A DNA stretch of 64,000 nucleotides from Eunapius fragilis (GCA_963681505.1 OY811983.1:5946590-6010589); one strand, 5' to 3'; shown: positions 10,901-25,900, counted from the stretch's first letter. Translations and numbers: made by a program. Notes: generated by a model not told the origin, from the letters alone.

Positions 10901-13900
10901 TGCTCTTTCCGACCTCTGCCTCTTCAGAGGATAAGCCTGAGGATGCCCCAGGGTTTGTGGAGAAGCTGGTCACTCAGATAGTAAAGAACCTCAGAGTATG
11001 TTTCCATCATTGTGTGTTCCTTTCTCTCTTCTTCATCTTCCATCTCTTTCTTATGCTGTGGCTTTACCTAGGTGAAAGTGCGGAACATTCACATTCAGTA
11101 TGAGGACTCTGTAAGACTTGCTGAAGTGTTTGTGGTGGTAGTCAGCTTTGGATTGTTGCTGCACACATGCACACGGTTAGGTGTCAAACCGCTCAGCACC
11201 CTTTTCCTTTGGAGTTACGCTTGACAGCCTGATTATGGAGGTTAGTTAAAGTAACAGATCGGTAGTTGTTTGCGTAAGAGTTGGCCACAATGTACATGCA
11301 TGTTGTGAGATGACAGACTTGTAGAGACTTAATACCCCACCCCCTGTTTGGCTCGTTTTATGTTGAATCTCTCTGGGGCTTTGGTTAACTGCCTTAATCT
11401 GTACAGAAATAATTGCAGGTGCAATGTAACTCATCCATGGGAAGGTGGACATGTGCCACCCAGGGGAAGGCAGTGTGGACGTGTGCATGTATGTACACAC
11501 CCAGGGGAAGGCAGTGTGGACATGTACATGTATGTACACACCCAGGGGAAGGCAGTGTGGACGTGTACATGTATGTGCACACCCAGGGGAAGGCAGTGTG
11601 GACGTGTGATGTATGTGCACACCCAGGGGAAGGCAGTGTGGACGTGTGCATGTATGTACACACCCAGGGGAAGGTAGTGTGGACGTGTGCATGTATGTAA
11701 AGAAAGCACGTGTAGTTTAATGTGGTGGTTGGAGATGTGAGAAGAAGTGTGTACGTGAGTCACAGAAACATTTCTTGCTCTATCACTGCATAATAATTTG
11801 GATTTACATTTAATCAAATTCGCTGTAAATGTGTATTTAAATATGACATTTCCATAAAAGCTTTATATTTACTACTGTGTTGATGTGTGGCGGGGGACAG
11901 ACAAGTATTTCTCCTCATAATTATCAGTAAACGAATGTACATGGGCTTGCCACCCACCCCCTCCCCCCCTCCAAGCCACACAACCACTGTACACCACATT
12001 TGATTAATAGTAGATACACTGTAAACCCAAATTATTATGCAGTATATGATGATGGGATGATGTTGTTTTCTTACACACGTTGGTGGTAATGATGTGCATG
12101 CTTCTTTATATGCAGAGCACTGACAGTAGTTATGACATTGAAGGCACTTCGGTTGACCCCGATACTTCACTCATCTACAAGGTAAGATCTCTTCAACAAA
12201 TATGATTTGTAAAGGTGTTTCACAACAGGTGCAGTTACTTTATTAAAATGTGCATGAACAATAAAGGGATCATTTTGTAAGGGCTCAAAGAAACATACAT
12301 GTACATGTAGCGTGTAGCATCGGATAAATTATTATGACCCTATACATGTAGAGTGTTACTTCCGCCATTGTGAAATGAAATGCTACATGAATGTGCAAAT
12401 CTACATTTATGTGCACTTGTAAATTGTGTAGTTTCTTCTATCTACATGTAGATCCTTCAGCTGAACTGCTTGAGCATATATTGGAACAGCAATATTCAGG
12501 TTTTTGGATCTCAGCTACCGGATAATTGGAAGGTGATACATTGTATTCTTTCTTCTGCATTGAAAGCTGTTTAGGTCTTCATTTATTATTATTTTTAGTG
12601 TTGTGTTACAAGCATCCCACCTTCCCACCCACTTCTGTCACATCTGTTGCCGATAATCATATACATTTATGTGGTATCGCTACTTGCAGCTATCAAAACA
12701 TGTTGCTAGGTAACACGTTAGCAGCTAGTTATGAAGCAGCATTTTTGATACATGTAGTTGCAAAAGGGTATACCAGTTAAATGAATATGAGAAATGACAA
12801 CCCTTCCATCACCCCCTTATGTTCACTGTCATCTTATCCTCCTTCCTCCCTACCCTCATTCCTCCCACCCTACCCTCCTTTCTCCCTACCCTCCTTCCTC
12901 CTTCCTCCCTACCCTCCTTCCTCCCTACCCTCATTCCTCTCTACCCTCATTCCTCTCTACCCTCCTTACTCCCTACCCTCCTTCCTCCCTACCTCCTTCC
13001 TCCCTCCCTACCCCTCCTTCCTCCTACCCTCCTTCCTACCCTCATTCCTCCCTACCCTCCTTCCTCCCTACCCTCCTTCCTCCCTACCCTCATTCCTCCC
13101 TACCTCCTTACTCCCTACCCTCCTTCCTCCTACCCTCCTTCCTCCTGCCCTCCTTCCTCCCTACCTCCTTCCTCCCTACCTCCTTCCTCCCTACCTCCTT
13201 CCTCCCTACCTCCTTCCTCCCTACCTCCTTCCTCCCTACCCTCATTCCTCCTTACTCCCTACCCTCCTTCCTCCTACCCTCATTCCTCCCTACCCTCCTT
13301 CCTCCCTACCCTCATTCCTCTCTCCCTACCTCCTCCCTCTCTACTCTCCTTCCTCCCTACCCTCTTTCCTCCTACCCTCCTTCCTCCCTACCCTCCTTCC
13401 TACCCTACCCTCCTTCCTCCTTCCTCCCTACATCCTTCCTCCCTACCCTACTTCCTCCTTACTCCCTACCCTCCTTCCTCCTACCACCCTCCCTACCCTC
13501 CTTCCTCCCTCCCTCCCTCCCTTCCCTCCTTCCCTCCTTCCCTACCCTCCTTCCTCCCTCCCTACCCTCCTTCCTCCCAACCCTCCTTCCTCCCTACCTC
13601 CTTCCTCCCTCCCTCCCTCCCTTCCCTCCTTCCCTACCCTCCTTCCTCTCTACCTCCTTCATCCTACCTCCTTCCTCTCTACCTCCTTCATCCTACCTCC
13701 TTCCTCCCTCCCCTCCTTCCCTACCCTCCTTCCTTCCTACCCTCCTTCCTACCCTCCTTCCTCCCTCCCTCCCTTCCCTCCTTCCCTACCCTCCTTCCTC
13801 CCTCCCCTCCTTCCCTACCCTCCTTCCTTCCTACCCTCCTTCCTCCCTACCTCCTCCCTCCCTCCCTACCCTCCCCTCTCCTCCCTATCCTATACTGTAG

Positions 13901-16900
13901 GACATACTACATCAGAACATTGCAAGAGGGCACAAAACTTCAGACCTGCAGTATAGTACGTGGTCTACAAAGTGTTTATTAACATACTGAACCTGTACTG
14001 CATAAACATACATGTATACATGACACATCTTGTAATACTCTCATATATCTATACAGTTGTGCACCCTATAACGGCTAGTGCAAGAGTGAGGCTGTCCACT
14101 AAGCCTGGTCAGGACATGCATATACCGCAGGTAATGGTTTTTCCACACCCACACCACAGCACAACATGCATACATGCATGCATCACTGATTTTTATATTG
14201 ATATCCTCTTAAACCTGTGTAATTCAATGTGTATGCCATGTGAAATATGCTGCTGTGTGTGTGTGTGTGTGTGAGTGTGTGTGTGTGTGTGTGTGTGTAG
14301 TAACGTCGTTTTGCTGTGGTTGGTCTCTTATTAGGCCCTGGTGAAGCTGGTGCTGCAAGAAGTGGCACTCTCCCTGAGCAAGCAACAGGTGCATATACAT
14401 ACACATTTGATGCCTAGTTCTTGAATAAAGGAGTTGTATACATGTATGTGTGTAGTCTGCAAGTGTATTGAGCACCAGCTATCTTCTATGCTGCAACAGT
14501 GGGATAGATAATGTATACATGTAACAAAGAATTGGAATTGTTGCATTACACATAAAGAAATACCTTTGAGACATTTGAGCGACATTTAGCAGTAATGATG
14601 TTGTTACTGACACTCTTGAGGGCTAAATTTAATTCTGCTTATGATCATATTGCTGCTATTATCCTGTTACCACTAGTATCAGACCATCATGAACTTCATT
14701 GAGTCATTGGACCGACTTTCCATAAGCCAGAAGTTCAGGAAGTACAGACCCCTCAAGTCCTTTGAGGAAGACAAGAGGGCGTGGTGGAGATATGCCTTTG
14801 ATGCCGAGTCAGTGGAAATCAAGAGGAGGACAGAGGCGTGGTCTTGGTCACATATAAGGGCTCACAGGTAGGGTATAAGGGGAGGAGTTTTTTGATTATG
14901 GGTTGTGGTTGTGAATAATTGATGTTTCTGTAGGAGGACGTGTAGAGAGTACACGAAGGCATACGTGGAGAAACTTTTGGCCAAATCAGTGTCCCCTGAG
15001 CTGGCAAATAAAGTGCAGGTTTGTTGCTTTACCACCTGCATTAGTGTGTGTTGGTTATCCCTGCTCCGTTGCAGGGCTTGGAAGATCAGTTAGATGTTTT
15101 GAACATAACAATATGTCGCCAGCTAGCAGAAAATGAGGTACATCACTCTTGTACATATATGGGACACTTGTCGAGCAAAGTCATCCTTGTGGGGTTACAG
15201 TATAAAAGTTCTATGTCACAAATGATCTTATATATATGGGACACTGTCCAGCAATATCACCCATGTGGAGGGGGCAGTTATGATTTTATCATTGTATGTT
15301 GCATTAATCAATATATCTTTGCCATTGTACAGCAGTTTAAGTACTTTCATTGTTTCCACATCTTTTACTCCTTTGCAAATTGATTTTTGGTGCTGTAGAT
15401 ATTTTTTCTCGTTGAGTACAAACTTCTCCAACCCATGGGGTTAGACGTTCATGTATCTCCTAGTACCAGGGTCAAATGCGTCAATTTTTATAGGTAATAG
15501 GAGTCTTGTAGCTATTTCATTGTTCAGATCATTGACTTCAGTGCTATCTATTACATGGATATTGCTGTGCTAGCTGTGCAGAGTAAGTGAACATTTTCCC
15601 GCTCAATTTGTGCCAATGGTGTAGGCTGTACATTGTATGAGACGCGGTTTACTAAAATCATTGGTGAAATTGAGCGGGAAAACATGCATTCACTTTGTGC
15701 AGCTTATGTCTTCATAACAGATAACATATCAAGCCAGTTAGTATAAGTCCCATTTCCTCTTGCATGAACGTGCTCCAAAATTAAGTGGCCTGAGGCTCAC
15801 ATAGCTGTTTGACAGTAACTGCTTGAGCGAGAGTTGTTATAGTAGTGACCGATATGTACATGTAGTGATAGTGACTGATTAGCGTTTGTATTTAACTTGG
15901 CAACCATCCCTTTGCCCTTTGCAATGACCACAAATAGTTTGTTCATGGTGCGTCTGATGTGCAGCTCCACCTTAATCACCTGATGATGTTAGTCCTTCCC
16001 ACTGATCACGTGATGATGTTAGTCCTACCCACTGATCACGTGATGATGTTAGTCCTACCCACTGATCACGTGATGATGTTAGTCCCCACTATTGACATAA
16101 ATAATATAGAATTGCACCGGTTAAATTGATAAAATACGAACATGTACCTGTATGAACATTATACAAACAATATGATGTGGTTACAGTGAATGAATAACTT
16201 CATGGTCAGCAACCCTTCCCCTCCACCCTGAAACTTTATTATTGCAGTGATTAGGAGTCGCTATTTGTTGAAAACAAGTGATGAGGAAATTTTTTTAACA
16301 TTGGTGGCCTCAGATTTATTATATACATGGTCTCCTTCCTTCACACTTCTGCAACTCTCCTACATCTTTCCTCTTATTTCATGCCTGCTAGAGTTTTTTT
16401 TTTTGTGGTCTTACATGTGTAGGCTCAGAGGAAGCTGCAAGAGAAGAAGAAGGTGGAATCAGAAAGAGTAGGATGGTGGTCTTGGGCCACCGGATGGGCA
16501 GTAGCCTCCCCTTCGGGCACAGATGCTACCAAAGACTCACCTAAAGAGCCTGTGGACTTGTCAGGTGCATAACAAATGTTTTACCCACCTCCTCTTTCCT
16601 TCCCTGTGTTCTGTGTACTGTGCACTTGAATATTTACATCCTTAATATACTTTTCTGTCTCTCTTGCTGGACAATTCAAAGTCTAAAATAATTACTGTGT
16701 GTTACTTGACTATACGTTAATTGAAAGGCAATTTCATTTGATGCTAAATTTGTTCTTGCCAGTTTGTTAGGGCAGGAGGTATTCTGTTGAGATACTTCTA
16801 TATATAAAAAGTTGTCTTTTTGGGAGAACTCATGTACCCAAAACCACATATGTCTTTTTGGTGGAATTGCATCAAAATCCAGAGAGATATCCCTTGGATG

Positions 16901-19900
16901 CATATTATGGAAGAGTATTTAATTGATTTGGCCTGACTCTGTTACAGCAATTTGCAGTAAACACCAACGTAATCACATGTACTTGTGTATCTGTATCAGT
17001 ACGATGAGTGAAATCTATGTTGTCCTTCATTCACAGCTGAGGTCATTGCCAGAGAGAAAGAGAAGTTGTACCAGGCAATTGGATATGCCAAAGATAGCAA
17101 GCTACCTGACTATCCAAAGGAGGTGGGGGAATAATGTGTCAACTGATTGATGTAGTGTCATCTTCTCTGTTACAGTACATTGCACATTATCTGATATTTG
17201 AGCTGAAGAAGGTGTCTGTTCAGCTGCAGAATGAGCATGAAACGTACGTCTCTATACCTTTTGATTGTATCAGCCATACATTAGCATGGATCAGTGATGC
17301 CATATTGGGGAATGGCTGTGCAGTAAAGGAATAATCAGTCATGCACTATTGGTGATTTAGCCATGGATTGGTGGTAATTTTTGGTGGTATGAGAAGATAG
17401 TACTTGTGCTTTTAGTGCTCTCAGCTGTGGCCAACTGATTGGGGGAAGGAAATAATATCGGCACAAGTGTACACAGGTTTCTGCATATCTGTCTCAAATT
17501 TCATTCAAACTAAATTTATGGGTAGGGATTATTAAATGCAAAAGATCACTCGGCCAATGTGGAGTTATTTTAGTGACCTTTCCCTTCATCACTGTTTTGA
17601 TGTGTTGTAATTGGTATACCATTCAACTGTTAGTCTCGCAACCAGACCCAACTACACAGCAGCTGATGGATTACATCACCGCTACTTGGAAGTAGCTGCG
17701 ATGTAATCCTGCTGCTGCTGTGGAGTAGGTTCGGGTATGAGTATCAACTGCCATAAAATATTTTCTGCTATTCATCTTCTGTATAATTAGATTACATTTT
17801 ATCTGCTATACCAAATTTTCTTCACAAATACTGTCTGATGTGGAGAGCATGGTTGATACAGAGGTCAGGATGTAATATTGATTCTAGCATGTTAAACTCA
17901 CAGGGGTTTTTATGTTTTCAAAACATCTTGTACCTAACATAGCTGTCACAACCGAGACTGAGGATTGCTAAAAAATCATAGCTGTTTGGGGATTAACTCA
18001 AAACATCATTACATACACAATTTCGCCATCACTAGCTAAGTTTTAGTAAGCTGGTAGGTGTGCTTAGCTGTACAAGTTATGGTGTCACATCAAGTTAACA
18101 TATGCGATGTAAAAATCTGGTTGACTATCGTTCCTTTGTCTACATGGCCTGGCAAGTAATTTTATTATCTACATCTTAACAGTTCACATACATGTAAGTA
18201 ACATGCTGACTTTTGTTGAGCTTACATCGAACTTACAATGAAATGGATAGTACAACATCAGGACTTACCAATCACAAGTAGTGGAAGGGGTTTATAGTGC
18301 ACCTGATCAACCTGTGTATTGGTAAGAAAGAGGTTTAAATTAGAGGTTGTATATGTACATGTATGTAATGTTCTGAGTTAATCCTCTAGAAGGTGGTATT
18401 CTAAAAAGAGATAGTATAGTCGTCGTTGGTGTATTGAAAACATCTCTCTACGGCAGGTAGTTCATAAGAATTACTGGGTGAGTATGATACAGTTACGTTA
18501 AAGTTTTAAAATACAGGCTTAAAAAAAAAGAACAAGAACTTGTTGTGTATACAAAATTATTTAATAGAAGGAAAAAAAAAAGCATTATGTTTAATACATG
18601 TGCATGTACACGATTTTGACACCAAGGCCAGAGGAGTGTGGATCTATGCTATGTGGTTGGGCTAGTGCGTATTATTATGTGTTTACATTTTGAAGGACAA
18701 ATTTGAAAACATTGATCATCTTTACCATACAGTATTGCACATTTTGTTACCACGGATATTGCAGCTGATGTGAAGCATTGTCCGACATCAAAAAATATCA
18801 GGTGAGATTCAATCATATTCAGCTTTGCTTAGCATCCACGCATGTGGTAAAAAGGTGTTCCTGAAATTGCACAATGTGTATTTTTGATTGTTATATTATC
18901 ATTGTTGTGCCATTGATGCTGTCCTTCTGTGCTAAAAATGCCTTAACGTTGCAAGACTTGCATATCACTGCTGTTTCCCTGCCATGCATGTATATGTATA
19001 CTAGTTTATAGTTTGCCCAAAAACGGGTCATGCACATCCATTAGGCCACGTCTGGGGTCAAGGTACCTTACCATATGCCACTGCTATGACATGGTCGATC
19101 TGTTATAGTGGTTGGTCAGGGTAGAAGCTCGAAGGGTTGATGCATGGCTGAAATCAGCGCAATCGGTCACGGGTAGGTCAGGAAATGTGGCTATGGGACT
19201 GAATGATACCCTACCAAGAACAACGCTTTATATATCAGTGTACAGTACCTGAAAAATTACCTGTAGTCAATCTAGTTTGGGGACAGGGTTGATTAGTGGG
19301 AGAGGGGCAGGCTTGATAGGGTATGTAAGCTAAGAACACTAATAGTTTCATTTGATGAATTTTCTTGCAATTTTCCTGATACAAGGAGTGTCTACCATTA
19401 GGGGATTAAATGAGTGCTTTGATTGAGATGAAATATTTTGTAAACTACAACTTGGAGCTTCAGTGATCCAGTACAATTTCCCTTCTGTTGACTAATTGGT
19501 ATAGGGTGAATGTAGATGCATAAATCCTTCCCATGGGTGGCGGGTCTTTGTAGCTATCTTTAAACAGACAGTAGCCCCTCATGGGATAAAGGAAGAGGAA
19601 GTACCAGGTATGTCCTTGTTTAAAAATCCAAAGAATATGGCCAGTGCAAAAAAGCATTAGGAGGCAGGTTTTCTCAGCTTAGCCAATGCCAGTGACAAGA
19701 GAATGTGCTGAGGGGCTGTTCATGCATTCATGAGAACTCCTCACCTGTATTGGAGTGCAACAACTGCAGTATCAATAGAGCGACTGCATTTTGAATTCAC
19801 TCTGGAAATATTCAAGTGTCACCTTTTCTTAAATGCTGCTTTCCAACCATCATTATTTAAAGATGGACAACCAGATTGCTGGAGGTTAATCATTATCTCC

Positions 19901-22900
19901 AGACATCATTAAAAGTCCTAGACTATAATGGGCAGTTATTAACTGTATTAGTTATGGCTACTTTTATCTATATGAAGACTTCTTACAATTGTAGTATGAA
20001 CAGTGAATACTAAATCATAGTGGTAAAGTAGGTAATCGCAAAGCATTCCGTTGTGCCCAGCAGCAAAGGGAGTGTTTCTAATATATCATGGTGATATTTG
20101 GGTGTTTTGGCAAATCCATAAACATTAAAATTGCACACAAAACAACAGAAAGAGCAAAAATAAAATATTTAAGGCACTTACAATAGTACATATTAATCTG
20201 AATAGGAACACAAAAGTTACCTACCTGTGTATGTGTGTGTGTGTACTTAAACTACAAGCAACAATATTACTATTTCACTTAAGGATAAAAACCCTGAGTG
20301 CTTGGTAAGTACAAATGGGTGTGTTACGATTTTGATTATCAATAGCAGACAATGATTAATAGCAAGGGTTCTGTAATCAAATAAACTTCAGCAGTGTTTA
20401 GTGGTCTATCAACACTAGCAATTTATGCACGTGTAATTGTATGCATGTAGGCTGTGACTGTTATATTGCATACAATTCCTCATGCACTGATGCATTCCAT
20501 CACTTTGCACAGCCACCTTTTACACTGTCACTTCACATAATACATGTAACATATACATAATCATCTCGTATCACTTACAGTGTAAAGTCCATTGTCAAGA
20601 CAGTGCACATGTCAGGCCTGGTGAAGGATGTTGAAGAGCAGGCTCCTACCATCATTGAAACACAAGGAGGGGAAAATGGTAATGATGATGTACTATTAGG
20701 ATTTTTTTTCAAATGTTAATTGGTGATTTTAATAGTTAAATAAGGCAAAGTAGCAATTTTAGACATAATGTATATAAACTATTTCTGATTATCGTGTACA
20801 AGTTCTTACTTGTAGTACATTTGGTGATTGGATGGTCTTGGTAGGATTCTAGGTCTAAGTGTGTCTGCATGTGCAGTTCCTCATATATGACCTGACGTTG
20901 GAGCAGTCCAGGATGTATTCCATAACATTGGATGTAAAACAGTTGACGTTGTGAATCAAGTCATCTTATCATCGAAATTGATTTAGTATTGTTATTCACA
21001 CTTTCCCTTTTTACGGTGCATGTATGTCTGTGCAGTTATTTAGAGGGGTATTTTCTTCTTGGGATAAGTGGTGCATTCCTGTGGTAATCAAACAGGAGCT
21101 TCAAGTGGAGCAATATTTTGCTCAACACTATTGTGTGTTTGTAGTTAGGGTTAGGCCCCACGTGTTGACAGTGGGTGACATGACACTTGTACCATAGGTG
21201 AATGTGTACATGTACGTGTTTCTGTCCTGCTAGGGCCCCTGTTGAGCGTGGAGTTTGAGGTGAAGCCTTTTAAGAGCCAGGCTAATTACCGCGCTGCTGC
21301 GTCGCTAGCACCTATCTTGGTCTTCTATGATGCTGTAAGTGACAGTCATGCGGTGGTCTTGTGATAATCATGTGACCCTTTCTGCCGTCACATCTAGGTA
21401 ACGGTTGATGCCGTGATTGGGATGTTCCTGCTTCCCAAAGATGTCCAGCTACAGAGGTGAGTATGTGCATTTTTTGTACAGCAGCAGCTTAGCCACACAC
21501 CACTACGTGTACATGTATGTGCAGCAGCAGCTTAACCACGCACCCATGTATGTGCAGCACGTACTAACACTACATGTAGTGTATGTAGGCCTATCACACA
21601 CCTATGGATTTATCCATGTACGTACAATGTCCATGTGATAGCTGATTTACTTGTGCAAATAGATACACATGCTTCGATGTACTGTACAGTCTATACTCTC
21701 TACTACATGTTTAGACAATAGCGGAAGTGATTTGCGCAAACTGATTGGTCAATTGCAGGTATCTAAACGTAGTAGAAACCTAGAGAGGGACTCTTAAGTG
21801 CTAGTAGGGGGGATTCTAAGTGCCCCGGGCACTTAGAATCTACCCTCATTGGCACTTCGAATCCCTCCCGTTATCGTTATTGCGTTGCGCAATAATGTAT
21901 TGGTTGCTACGTACGCGTTGCTATTGTCGAAATCGGTTAGACGCTGAAACCTTTGGGATCTATGAGATTTAGAATCCCCTCGGGCCCTTAGTAGCGCCTT
22001 TGCTACTGCTCAGGACACTACAGGCCAGGGCCCTCGGGGATTCTAAATCACGTAGATCCCTCGGTTTCAGTGTCTAACCTATTTATAGAATAATATTGTA
22101 TATGTGGTTGTGAGAAGAGAGTGTAATCCTCATGTAATCACACTGCTAAACACTTGCATACAGGTATTCAGTACACATACATCTTCACATGTGTTACATA
22201 TACAATGACGTGATTATACATGTGTATACAGACAGGTATGAATGCATGGGTGTTATTGCACATGTACATATATATGTACATGTAGATGTGCATATCCAGT
22301 TATGTATATGATATGGGTGTACCTTCACAGCATATCAGCTGCAGCAGCTTCCGCCCTGGAAGGGATAAAGACACAGACCAGAGCCGGCTTGGAATATATT
22401 GTTGGCGAAAGGACGGTAAGAGGCATTACATAAGTGAGGACATATAATGTAAAGGCTTTGTAGGACATTCTAGGTGGCAATTTTAAAGTCGTGGCCAGTC
22501 ATCCTAGTTTGTAGTGTGCTGGTTCATATTCCTTTTAACTTGCATAGATAACCCATGGCTACATGTACTGCTTATTCAAATTTGAACCATATGCGTGGTC
22601 ACATTAGAGAGAGATCATTGCTTCCAACAGTTTGCAAAGATTTGATCTTGCCTGTTAAATTTCATGAGTTAGTGCATACATGTACATTTGCATGTACTCT
22701 TCACTTCATGTACTCATTGTACATGTGCACACATGCATTCCATACATTCTGTGCAGTACATGCACCAAAACTATGTAGTACCGCATGTTGTCTACCGGGC
22801 ATCATTAGTCTGTTTAAATTTATTAAGTTAAAACTGTACAATTATCTGAATTAAAAGGCTATGTACATTCATGTAGTAGAGGCAGGAGATTATAAGCAGA

Positions 22901-25900
22901 TGTTCTCAGACAAATGTACCGTTTTCAATATGCTTTGGTACCCCTGTAATGTGAATCCCTTGACTTGAAAATCAAAAGTCTGCACATTTTCATTTTTCAT
23001 CTTAAGTACATTGAATAGTTTGACTTGGTACAAAGAGTCTATTCGGAGTGTATAATTGAACACAACTCATGATCTAAATGTGACAGAGTTATGCATGTAG
23101 TTGGTTCAATACACATCTAAATAATTATGGCTGATATGCTGATATGGTTGATGCACACACTTGTCTCCATACACACACTGTTCTCCATGCACTTCAGTTC
23201 TTTGATTTGGATGTCTCATTCAAGTCTCCTTGCCTTTTGATCCCCGAGGGAGGCACTATGAAGAGGTTGTCATGTTTTTAAAGTTATATTTGCTTCACGT
23301 GTGCTGAAAACGTCTCTGCTTACCTAGCTCTGGTGAATTGATGGTGGCTGATTTGGGTAGTCTGAGGGTCACCACTGACTTGACAAGCATGGTTGTTCCT
23401 GATGTGAAGGTAAGGTACTATAATGTTTAGGTCAAGTGTGTTTTAAGGTAAGATCGCTTCTCTGATTTGAGGGTGGGTTGTCATAGTCTGTAAAGTGAGC
23501 ATTATGCCCCCCCCCCCCCCCCCCAATTTCATGTGCATGATGTAGATTGCTTGGTAGAAGCCACGACAGGCACAATGTGTTCTTGTTTTGTTTTTTGTTG
23601 TGATAGACTGCTAGCTTGGAAGAATTGCAAGAGGCATCCTATGACAAGTTTAACATCCAGATTAGCAATGTTCAAGTGGTAGTGACCAGTTCAGGTGGGT
23701 ATTAAAAGGATAATTTACATTGTTAGTACTTCCCAGTAGCACCTGCTTCCTGTACATGTACGTACATGGCATGCCACAGGCGGCCCCAGCACGTACCGAA
23801 GGGAGGGGCCAACCCTATGAAGGGTGCCAAAGGGGGAGGGGCATTATCGATTTTGCAATCTTAGTCACTTGTTAATTGCTATTTGTACACTCAGATGAGT
23901 GTTATTAGCATTAGAACCACATAGCTACATGCAGTAATCTTATAGCAACACTACAGTAAAATTAATTATAGGGGTTGGGGGGCTCCATAACCAGGTAGGG
24001 AGGGGGCCATGGCCCCCTGGCCCCCCTGGGGCCGCCTATGCATGCCATCACTTTTTTCTTGCTTATCCGTGTTTCCTCGACAACCTCAAATTTCAGTGAC
24101 ATCCACAATGCTGTCTTTCCCACTAGGAGATGACTGGAAGAAGGTGTTGCTTTATCGTGACTCCACCCACCATCTTCTGCAGCCAAGTGGCTTGGATCTT
24201 GTTGTGAAGAAGTGCATCCTTCCCACAGACACGAGACTACCAAGGTCTGGATTGTTTAATTATTGACTTGCTATGCTACAATGCACCTTAACACCCTAAC
24301 CTGTGCACCATGCTGATTGACTGACTAGCAGATGGGCAGGTAATAATGATCCATGAGCTTGCATAATTGCTATGGTGGTGAGTACCAGCGAGTGCCTTTA
24401 ACCACCAACTGGGTGACCTGTGTACCAAGCTAGGACACAGGTCCAAGCTTGGTTAACCAGAATAGTTGGGAAAGCCCTCAGCTAGATACGCATCACCAGA
24501 TGATGGTGCTGGCCACCAAGTGGGTGACCCTTTACCAAGCCAGGATCAGGACGCTGGCTAGCTGTGTTTACAGGGACAAGCCTGCAGGGCTCTGCCTTGC
24601 CTAACTGTAATTGCGGATGTGGAGACAAACACATTGTACAGCAAAGCAAGAATACACAGGGTGTGGAGGGTGGGAAGGGTGAGAGCTCCAAGCACTTGTT
24701 AGCTGGGCTTCACACCTCATACATATATATGTACCTAGCGTCATCCCCAGGCCCTATATATATTTGTATATGTACCTAGCGTCATCCACAGGCCCTATAT
24801 ATATTTGTATGTACCTGGCGTCATCCCCAGGCCCTATATATATATTTGTATATGTACCTAGCGTCATCCCCAGGCCCTATATATATTTGTATGTACCTAG
24901 CGTCATCCCCAGGCCCTATATATATATTTGTATATGTACCTAGCGTCATCCCCAGGCCCTATATATATATTTGTATATGTACCTAGCGTCATCCCCAGGC
25001 CCTATGTATATATTTATATGTACCTAGTGTCATCCCCAGGCCCTATATCTATTTGTATATGTACCAAGCGTCATCCCCAGGCCCTATATATATATTTGTA
25101 TATGTACCTAGCGTCATCCCCAGGCCCTATATATATATTTATATGTACCTAGTGTCATCCCCAGGCCCTATATCTATTTGTATATGTACCAAGCGTCATC
25201 CCCAGGCCCTATGTATATTAAAGTTACAGAAACCAAAAAAATAGGGCCACGTACCTACTACCAAGGCCGTAGTGCGCATGCACTAAGCCATTTACCAAGA
25301 AACGTTGGTAATCGTATACTATTGTAATTTTGTTTGTAAACCTTTCCATATGCTAGTATGATCGACAAGCAATGGCTTATTCTGCTGAGTTTTGAGAAGC
25401 AGTGACCTATTTTGTAACACGTGTTCACCAGGAGAGCCTAATACTCAAGGCCAAGCAGGAGGAAACACTTTTCCATCTGTACAATGGTCGGGATGTGTTC
25501 GCTTGGTTTCCTACTGGGTACGGGAAGTCAATTTGCTACCAACTCCTACCGTTCATAGTTGACTTCAAACTGAAGTGAGTGCTCCACAAGCAAAACGTAG
25601 AGCTTGGACTACATCATCTGCCATGGCGCTCCTGGTTCTCTTTTGGAAGCTAAATGTAATACCACACTTTGTCGTAGGATGATGTCACTCACCTTCTTTG
25701 ACCCAATTGTGGCCATGAAATTGGGATCTCATGACAATAGACTATGCTGTGACAAATGCTGTTTCAAAGTTCTATGAACTCTTGAAATACACACCTACGC
25801 ATGCATGCATGCACACCCATGCCCACCTCTTACATGTCATTACACTGTCTGAATTCGGTCCATCACACCAATTCAGCTAAGTACAACTAATGAATAGGGT

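Noticed and set aside
12781-13982. Three long plus-strand frames of Ser/Leu/Pro-only sequence
   Set aside because: They are translations of the pyrimidine tract in intron 10; real exon 11 begins after it at 13901.
14183-14475. Minus-strand frames with Thr-His repeats
   Set aside because: Antisense of a GT microsatellite and of real VPS13 exon 13.
24731-25219. CRISPR-like regular array
   Set aside because: Units are directly tandem without unique spacers, and the window is clearly from an intron-bearing animal gene.
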